A stretch of DNA of 14,440 bases from an uncultured Bifidobacteriaceae bacterium (GTDB lineage: Bacteria; Actinomycetota; Actinomycetes; Actinomycetales; Bifidobacteriaceae). Each line of letters begins with the position of its first letter. Position 1 is the first letter of the stretch. Location: assembly GCA_946891915.1 (NCBI GenBank), contig CAMPNN010000029.1, positions 1-14,440 of the forward strand, written 5' to 3'. The notes beneath the pieces were generated by a model. That model was given only the letters and a program-made list of their open reading frames with translations, did not search any database and was not told the origin of the DNA. The translations under genes were made by a program, and so were the position numbers. Below, piece after piece: positions 1 to 4,446 of the stretch.

Positions 1-1
1 C

Positions 2-60
2 TTGTATTGCAAGTCTTAAGACATGATTTCTTACACACTTTTTGGCCTATAACCCTTTAT
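2..60 (+). repeat. Left copy of a long direct repeat
   Basis: This stretch aligns without gaps over its first 34 bases with 1114-1147, and with small gaps onward to about 1170. A shared identical 17-base core, AGACATGATTTCTTACA, lies at 19-35 and 1131-1147. Overall identity is roughly three quarters or more by eye. The two copies are in the same orientation about 1.1 kb apart and bracket both palindrome arrays. The copy contains the 'TTACACACTTTTTG' motif at 31-44 and a 10-base palindrome GTCTTAAGAC at 13-22 that the other copy lacks. Confidence 0.7.
31..44 (+). repeat. TTACACACTTTTTG motif, copy 1
   Basis: This 14-base motif is exactly repeated at 1053-1066. It also occurs on the opposite strand at 688-702 with one extra T in the T run. 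A degenerate version follows the repeat core at about 1143-1156. This copy lies inside the left direct repeat, just before the left palindrome array. Confidence 0.6.
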
Positions 61-84
61 AGTAGAAATTTTTCTGGCTTTTTC

Positions 85-330
85 GAGACCATATCGCAGC
101 ATGCAATCTGCGCGAGTGTCTCAAAACCAACGAAATGAGACATTGGTGCAGAAACGGTGCTGCGTTACTGTCGGAAGATTGGGGTTGTGAGGCTCTGGTG
201 CAGAAACTGTACTGCGTTACTGTCGGAAGATTGGGATTATGGGACTCTGGTGCAGAAACTGTACTGCACTAGTGTCGAATAAATGCCGCCAGACGTTACT
301 GACGCAGTAACCAATCTGCGCTGGTAATGG
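85..330. repeat. Left palindrome array: five units with 52-base period
   Basis: There are five copies of an imperfect palindrome whose core is GCAG, eight bases, then CTGC. The eight-base centres are at 100-107, 152-159, 204-211, 256-263 and 308-315, so neighbouring centres are exactly 52 bases apart throughout. The arms extend to about 13 bases each side; the outer pairs read GACA/TGTC-like in the first four and GTTACT/GGTAAT in the fifth. Many arm differences are G-T pairs on the + strand. Units 2 to 4 are also tandem repeats over the full 52 bases (145-276), sharing GTTACTGTCGGAAGATTGGG after the core. The repeats differ too much between units to be CRISPR repeats. Confidence 0.85.
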
Positions 331-400
331 TGTTTGGCGAAGCCAGCAGGATTAGTTCTTTCCCTCATATGCGTTGACGCGACGACCTGCTTAAACGTAG

Positions 401-414
401 CATTGTGCACAATG
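401..414. promoter_or_regulatory. Perfect 14-base palindrome, possible operator
   Basis: CATTGTGCACAATG is a perfect palindrome with no spacer, sitting alone in AT-rich sequence between the two arrays and about 60 bases before the hairpin chain at 472-636. Symmetry like this is typical of a dimeric repressor site. Which protein would bind it cannot be told from the sequence. Confidence 0.35.
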
Positions 415-471
415 TTGAAATAATGCTTAATACTCTTGATTTACTAATAATATTATGGAAAAATTAGTAGT

Positions 472-636
472 GGATTCTAGTTACTACTTGTTTCCAGAAT
501 CCTTTGTTTTGTAAATTGTATCGTGTTTACAATTTAGCTAAGTCATTATGATAACGGCTAGATTGTTGGCACGTGAGCAATCCAATTATTTCCAGTCGCC
601 ACCTCATATACGTGGGGTGGCGATCCTTTTTCGTTT
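472..636 (+). ncRNA. Candidate small structured RNA with terminator
   Basis: Several inverted repeats follow each other closely. GGATTCT (472-478) pairs with AGAATCC (496-502). TAAATTGTA (512-520) pairs with TACAATTTA (528-536). TAGC (535-538) could pair with GCTA (557-560), and GATTG (561-565) with CAATC (578-582). The last stem, TCGCCACC/GGTGGCGA, is followed by a run of T. There is no coding frame of note, and the next gene begins about 680 bases later, so a gene leader is unlikely. I do not recognise it as a T-box, tmRNA, SRP RNA or tRNA. The RNA reading is an inference from structure alone; the 5' end is not defined and no convincing promoter was found. Confidence 0.35.
596..631 (+). terminator. 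Rho-independent terminator-like hairpin
   Basis: The perfect 8-base stem TCGCCACC (596-603) and GGTGGCGA (616-623) with a 12-base loop is followed after three bases by TTTTT (627-631). It could end a small RNA, or a transcript coming from upstream of the window. Confidence 0.6.
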
Positions 637-687
637 CACAGATTAGTCAGTCTCTCGCAGGTGCAAGGAGTAATTCTGGGTAAGCGG

Positions 688-702
688 CAAAAAAGTGTGT
701 AA
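688..702 (-). repeat. TTACACACTTTTTG motif, inverted copy
   Basis: Read on the minus strand this is TTACACACTTTTTTG, the same motif as 31-44 and 1053-1066 with one extra T. It stands about 45 bases before the right palindrome array, so each array has a copy on its left side, though in opposite orientations. Confidence 0.55.
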
Positions 703-747
703 AGCTAAGCTGATGGATATTCTGTGGCATAAACCATAGCCTCAGAA

Positions 748-929
748 CCGTTACTAACTCAGTTATCTAACTGAAAAAATAACGGTAATCACCCAAATAC
801 TGTTAAAAACTCAGTCAAGTATCTGAGAAAGTAACGGTCATGTGTTACTGGTGCAGTACGTAATCTGCGTTAGTAACGAATAAGCGAGGTCATACGTTAC
901 TCGCGCAGTACAAAAACTGCGCCAGTAAC
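748..929. repeat. Right palindrome array: four units of the same element
   Basis: There are four copies of the element seen at 85-330. The eight-base centres are at 763-770, 815-822, 857-864 and 909-916, giving intervals of 52, 42 and 52 bases. The arms are clearest here: GTTACTGGTGCAG and CTGCGTTAGTAAC flank the centre at 857-864, and GTTACTCGCGCAG and CTGCGCCAGTAAC (12 of 13 complementary) flank the centre at 909-916. In the first two units the core pair changes on both sides together, from GCAG/CTGC to TCAG/CTGA, so the palindrome is preserved. The odd 42-base interval is one helical turn shorter than 52. Confidence 0.85.
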
Positions 930-1052
930 AACGTTTGACGATTTATTGTTAAATATTCAGCTAATACATGCCTCGAACGCCAATGCGCATAAGAATAACC
1001 CACATTCGATACGCTACAAGCCCTACTGCTGTAAGGGTTATGAGCTGATTTT

Positions 1053-1066
1053 TTACACACTTTTTG
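1053..1066 (+). repeat. TTACACACTTTTTG motif, copy 3
   Basis: This is an exact 14-base match to 31-44, located between the right palindrome array and the right copy of the long direct repeat. Confidence 0.6.
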
Positions 1067-1113
1067 TCCGGGTGGCGAATGTGCAGAAAACAGATTCGAT
1101 TACCGCAAAACGT

Positions 1114-1170
1114 TTGTATTGTAATGTGTGAGACATGATTTCTTACAAAGTTTTGACCTATAGCCATTAT
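1114..1170 (+). repeat. Right copy of the long direct repeat
   Basis: This is the partner of 2-60, with the identical core AGACATGATTTCTTACA at 1131-1147, followed by a similar stretch ending in CCTATA..CC..TTAT. It lies between the right palindrome array and the first gene. Direct repeats of this kind could be ends of an inserted or duplicated segment or members of a dispersed family; no target-site duplication or transposase is visible to choose between these. Confidence 0.65.
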
Positions 1171-1171
1171 G

Positions 1172-1202
1172 TTGACAGCGTGTGATTACATAGTTGTAGA
1201 TA
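1172..1202 (+). promoter_or_regulatory. Possible promoter for the metal exporter
   Basis: There is a perfect -35 hexamer TTGACA (1172-1177). The best downstream match for a -10 box is weak: TAGATA at 1197-1202, with 19-base spacing. A transcript started here would carry the hairpin at 1221-1244 and the inverted repeats at 1270-1298 in its leader before the GTG start at 1317. Confidence 0.3.
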
Positions 1203-1220
1203 CAAAAGTTTAGCAATTTT

Positions 1221-1244
1221 GAACCCTGGCTTCGGCCGGGGTTC
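1221..1244. terminator. UUCG-tetraloop hairpin before the exporter gene
   Basis: GAACCCTGGC (1221-1230), TTCG loop, GCCGGGGTTC (1235-1244): a 10-base stem with one G-T pair and a very stable loop. GCAAT (1213-1217) and ATTGC (1245-1249) can extend it across a bulge. There is no T run after it on the + strand, so it is either a weak terminator of an upstream transcript, a processing or stability element, or part of the leader of the following gene. Confidence 0.45.
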
Positions 1245-1269
1245 ATTGCGTATAAGACAAAATGCGAAT

Positions 1270-1298
1270 GATATTGAGAAATAATATCGTTTCAATAT
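1270..1298. promoter_or_regulatory. Overlapping inverted repeats, possible operator
   Basis: GATATT (1270-1275) is complementary to AATATC (1283-1288), and the overlapping ATATTGA (1271-1277) is complementary to TCAATAT (1292-1298). The two pairings exclude each other. They lie directly before the ribosome binding site of a metal exporter gene, where an ArsR- or MerR-type metal sensor might act. No such regulator gene is in the window, so the assignment is a guess. Confidence 0.25.
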
Positions 1299-1316
1299 TT
1301 TAGGGGAGGCTAGAAA

Positions 1317-2333
1317 GTGCATAATCATAACGGTGTAATCAAAAGTAGCGATATAGATTCAAAGTCACGTACTGCGAACGCTAATGAAAGCACTTTCAAC
1401 GCAAACGCAGCTTCCCAAGCAGCCGCAATCCACGCAAGTCACACACACCAGCACCGCTTACTTCTTACTCTTTCTCTTACTTCAATCGTATTTTTTGCAG
1501 AAGTAATCGGCTCTTTCCTCACGAATTCTCTTTCGCTTCTTATTGACGCAGGTCACATGCTTACGGATATTTCCGTTCTTGCAGCCTCAACTGTTACTGC
1601 AATTCTTATGCGTCGCCGTCCAAGTAGTAAGCGCACGTGGGGCTGGGCTCGTCTTGAGGTAATCACTGCTGCTGCCGGTGCTCTTATTTTGCTAATTGTT
1701 GGCGTATATGCTCTTGTTGAGGCTGGAATGCGTCTTTTTGGCAATGGTCACCAGGGCATTCATGATGTCAATCAACTGCTTTTCTTCGGCATACTTGGCC
1801 TTGCTGCAAATCTTGCTTCTCTTATAATTCTTATGTCTCAATCCCAAGACAACATGAATATGCGAGCCGCATTCCTTGAGGTTATGAACGATGCTTTAGG
1901 CTCTGTGGCGGTTGTGATTTCTGCAATCGTGATGATGAGCACTGGTTGGGCTGGTTTTGATGCTCTTGCTGGCGCAATTATTGCTATTCTTATGATTCCG
2001 CGCGCGCTGAAGTTGCTTAAGAATGCAGTCAAGGTTCTTCTTGAGCAAACTCCAGAAGGACTTGATTTGGATAAGGTTCGTGAGCATTTAGAGCATGTGC
2101 CGCATGTTCTTGCGGTTCATGATTTGCACGCTAGTACTGTTTCTACGGGCATGCCTATTTTTATGGCACATGTGGTTGTGGAGCCAAACATGACTATGGC
2201 TCAATGTGCGCAGGTGCTTTCTCAACTTCAGGATTGCTTGCGTGAGCATTTTCCTGTTTCTGTTTCGCATACTACTTTCCAGCTTGAGCCTGAGGGCTAC
2301 ACAACTTCCAGTTCTTCTGAGCATCACGAGTAA
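1317..2333 (+). CDS. Cation diffusion facilitator (CDF/CzcD-type) metal exporter
   Basis: This is a 338-residue membrane protein of the cation diffusion facilitator family, which exports divalent metals such as zinc, usually in exchange for protons. The N-terminus is histidine-rich (HNHN at 2-5, SHTHQHR near 42). About six membrane segments follow. The second carries DAGHMLTD (77-84), with the expected metal-site H80 and D84; the fifth carries EVMNDALGS (188-196), where D192 is kept but the usual histidine four residues before it is E188. The cytoplasmic C-terminal domain contains GLDLDKV and VHDLHAS, matching the VHDLH-type motif. The GTG start is chosen because AGGGGAGG stands eight bases before it. 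It is preceded by the repeat-rich region and followed 59 bases later by an unrelated gene. Family membership is firm; the metal (zinc, cadmium, cobalt or other) cannot be fixed from sequence. Confidence 0.92.
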   Translation: MHNHNGVIKSSDIDSKSRTANANESTFNANAASQAAAIHASHTHQHRLLLTLSLTSIVFFAEVIGSFLTNSLSLLIDAGHMLTDISVLAASTVTAILMRRRPSSKRTWGWARLEVITAAAGALILLIVGVYALVEAGMRLFGNGHQGIHDVNQLLFFGILGLAANLASLIILMSQSQDNMNMRAAFLEVMNDALGSVAVVISAIVMMSTGWAGFDALAGAIIAILMIPRALKLLKNAVKVLLEQTPEGLDLDKVREHLEHVPHVLAVHDLHASTVSTGMPIFMAHVVVEPNMTMAQCAQVLSQLQDCLREHFPVSVSHTTFQLEPEGYTTSSSSEHHE

Positions 2334-2345
2334 TATTTGAAGCTT

Positions 2346-2359
2346 GGTTATTATTAACC
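2346..2359. other. Short weak hairpin between genes
   Basis: GGTTA (2346-2350), TTAT, TAACC (2355-2359): a five-base stem without a following T run. It sits in the 59-base gap between the exporter and the methyltransferase and may be a weak end signal; it is too short to be convincing. Confidence 0.2.
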
Positions 2360-2392
2360 GTGTTGTATTCGTTTTTGAAGTAAAGTGTAAGT

Positions 2393-3295
2393 ATGCCCTT
2401 AAAAGAATTAATTGATAATCTGCACAGCGAGCGCGTGCGTAGGCTTGTGGCGCTAGGTCGAGGAAACTCGCATGATTCTAAGCGTTTTTTGGTTGAAGGC
2501 CCGCAAAGTGTGCGCGAGGCTGTTCGTTACGTTTCGAATTCACTAACCGATATTTACGTTAATGAAGAAGCTTGTGTACGTAACGAAGAAGAAAATAATA
2601 AATTTTCTACTTTGCAAGCAATTATTAAAGAAGCGCTATCTAAAGACTTATATGTGCATCCAGTTTCATCAGATATTATTCAAAAAATAAGTTCTGATTC
2701 TCAAGGAATTGTTGCTGTTGCTGATTCTCAATCTTTAGATGAGGCTTACGCAAGTGAGTTTCAGAATTTGCAAAAATATGCGCGCGTAGAAAATGCAGAT
2801 AAGCCGCTTCTAATTGCAGCCTGCTGGCAGGTAAGAGATCCGGGTAATGCTGGTGCGATTATTCGAGTTGCTGACGTTGCGGGATGTGATGCTGTAGTTT
2901 TTGTTGACGATTGTGTAAGTCGTTGGAATACTAAGCTTGTACGTTCAACTGCAGGATCACTATTTCATCTTCCGGTAGTGCAAATTAGTGTTCAAAACTG
3001 GTTTGACTACGCTAAAAAATCAAACATTCGCGTTATTGCAGCGGATATTTACGGAACTGACAAACTTAAGCCTGTACCGTTCCCAAATATTCTTGAAAAT
3101 AATGAGATTACTAGCTCTTCTTTAGCAATCTTATTTGGCAACGAAGCGCGTGGTCTTCCTCAAGAAATATTGAAGCAAGTCGACAATATTTCAATAATAC
3201 CAATCTACGGTAAAGCTGAATCAATGAACCTCGCAACTAGTGCGGCAGTAATGCTAATGGGCTTGGCTATGTCTAGTCATGAGCGAAAAATATAG
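2393..3295 (+). CDS. SpoU/TrmH-family RNA 2'-O-methyltransferase
   Basis: This 300-residue protein of the SPOUT superfamily transfers a methyl group from S-adenosylmethionine to a ribose in rRNA or tRNA. The N-terminal 100 or so residues form the substrate-binding domain, including FLVEGPQSVREAV near 29. All three catalytic motifs are visible: RDPGNAGAIIR (148-158), with the conserved asparagine and arginine; ILFGNEARGLP, starting near 246; and IPIYGKAESMNLA, ending near 281, which form the trefoil knot and cofactor site. The start ATG has only a weak purine stretch (GAAGTAAAG) before it. The gene lies 77 bases before pheS, the usual bifidobacterial neighbour as I recall. Without a target assay I cannot say whether it acts on 23S rRNA (RlmB- or TsnR-like) or tRNA. 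Confidence 0.9.
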   Translation: MPLKELIDNLHSERVRRLVALGRGNSHDSKRFLVEGPQSVREAVRYVSNSLTDIYVNEEACVRNEEENNKFSTLQAIIKEALSKDLYVHPVSSDIIQKISSDSQGIVAVADSQSLDEAYASEFQNLQKYARVENADKPLLIAACWQVRDPGNAGAIIRVADVAGCDAVVFVDDCVSRWNTKLVRSTAGSLFHLPVVQISVQNWFDYAKKSNIRVIAADIYGTDKLKPVPFPNILENNEITSSSLAILFGNEARGLPQEILKQVDNISIIPIYGKAESMNLATSAAVMLMGLAMSSHERKI

Positions 3296-3296
3296 C

Positions 3297-3324
3297 TTTG
3301 GGCAGTATTTTAATAGTGTATAAA
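3297..3324 (+). promoter_or_regulatory. Possible pheS promoter
   Basis: TATAAA (3319-3324), directly preceded by TG, makes a reasonable -10 box. A poor -35 match, TTTGGG (3297-3302), stands 16 bases before it. The following leader is about 45 bases and shows no T-box signature. Confidence 0.3.
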
Positions 3325-3372
3325 ACATAACGAAATATATGTAATACGCGTAATACAGATAGGAAGGGTGCT

Positions 3373-4440
3373 GTGACCGATAATAAGCCATTCGACGTGA
3401 AGGCGGTAACTCAGGCAGTCAAAGAAGGCGTTGCTCGTGCTGCTGCAGCTCAGAACATGGACGAATTGAGGGCGGTGAAGACTCAGTATGCTGGCGCTCA
3501 GTCGGTGATGACTGTTGCCAGTAAAGCCATTGGTTCGTTGCCGGCAGACCAAAAGAAGGAAGTTGGCAAAGTGATGTCAACTTTGCGAGCTGATTTTGGC
3601 CGCGCTTTTGCTCAAGCTTCTGAGCGAATTAAGGTTGCTGAAGAAGCTCGCATGCTTTCTGCTGAAACAGTAGATATGACGCTCCCTGTAAATCGCAAAC
3701 CGTTGGGCGCTCGTCATCCGATTGCTCGTATTATTGAGGATTTTGAAGACTTCTTTGTTTCTATGGGTTGGCAGATTTCTGCTGGTCCTGAAGTTGAAAC
3801 TGAGTGGTTTGATTTCGATGCTTTGAATTTTGGTCCAGATCATCCTGCTCGTCAAATGCAAGATACTTTCTACGTGCAAGGCAATAAATCTAAGGATGCT
3901 GCAGGTTTTGTGGGTTCCAACATGGTTCTTCGCACGCAGACTTCTTCCGATCAGGTTCGTGCGTTAATTGAGCGTGGTGTGCCTCTGTATATTGCTTCTC
4001 CTGGTCGCGTGTTCCGCACGGATGAGCTTGATGCAACTCATACGCCAGTGTTCCATCAGTGCGAAGCTTTGGCTGTAGATAAGCATCTGACAATGGCTGA
4101 TTTGAAGGGTGTGCTTGACCGTTTGGCTGTTGCGATGTTTGGTCCGGATGCCAAGAGCCGTTTGCGTCCAAGCTACTTCCCGTTTACTGAGCCTAGTGCT
4201 GAGCTTGACTTGTGGTTCCCGGATAAAAAGGGTGGCCCGGGTTGGATTGAATGGGGCGGCTGCGGCATGGTCAATCCTAACGTTTTGAAGTCTGCTGGAT
4301 TAGATCCGCAAGTTTATACAGGCTTTGCGTTTGGTGTTGGTTTGGAGCGCACTTTGCTGCTTCGTCACGATATTAACGATATGCATGATTTAGTCGAAGG
4401 CGATAAGCGTTTCGCAGAACAGTTTGTAATGGGGGAGTAA
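3373..4440 (+). CDS. pheS: Phenylalanyl-tRNA synthetase alpha subunit
   Basis: This is the 355-residue catalytic subunit of the (alpha-beta)2 enzyme that charges tRNA-Phe with phenylalanine in the cytoplasm. The first 95 or so residues form the helical, tRNA-contacting arm. The class II core follows: an ARHPI motif 1 region near 113, DTFYVQ near 164, motif 2 with GRVFRTDELDATHTPVFHQ starting at about 211, then YFPFTEPSAELDLWF, and motif 3 with GFAFGVGLERTLLLRHDI starting at 317. The length is normal for the family. The GTG start is chosen for AGGAAGGG a few bases before it. pheT follows after six bases, so the two are co-transcribed and possibly translationally coupled. Both are complete and nothing looks damaged. 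Confidence 0.97.
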   Translation: MTDNKPFDVKAVTQAVKEGVARAAAAQNMDELRAVKTQYAGAQSVMTVASKAIGSLPADQKKEVGKVMSTLRADFGRAFAQASERIKVAEEARMLSAETVDMTLPVNRKPLGARHPIARIIEDFEDFFVSMGWQISAGPEVETEWFDFDALNFGPDHPARQMQDTFYVQGNKSKDAAGFVGSNMVLRTQTSSDQVRALIERGVPLYIASPGRVFRTDELDATHTPVFHQCEALAVDKHLTMADLKGVLDRLAVAMFGPDAKSRLRPSYFPFTEPSAELDLWFPDKKGGPGWIEWGGCGMVNPNVLKSAGLDPQVYTGFAFGVGLERTLLLRHDINDMHDLVEGDKRFAEQFVMGE

Positions 4441-4446
4441 TAGCTC

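Larger units (their letters stand above)
1..1316. other. Gene-free, repeat-rich intergenic region
   Basis: No open reading frame in this stretch looks like a real gene: the only candidates are a TTG-started frame at 946-1131 and its antisense shadow. The region is filled with structured DNA: a 59-base direct repeat at both ends, copies of a 'TTACACACTTTTTG' motif in both orientations, two arrays of palindromes, a perfect 14-base palindrome, a chain of hairpins ending in a terminator-like stem, and a UUCG-loop hairpin before the first gene. The left edge is cut by the window, so an upstream gene may end just outside it. Confidence 0.7.

Noticed and set aside
145..283. CRISPR array
   Set aside because: The 52-base units repeat over their full length and the arms diverge between units. 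There are no conserved repeats with unique spacers and no cas genes.
596..631. T-box leader
   Set aside because: GGGGTGGCGA is reminiscent of the T-box motif, but the antiterminator consensus and stem I are absent and no aminoacyl-tRNA synthetase or amino acid gene follows.
946..1131. 61-residue + strand frame
   Set aside because: It starts with TTG, has no ribosome binding site and runs through repeat sequence. An antisense frame overlaps it and it resembles no family I know.
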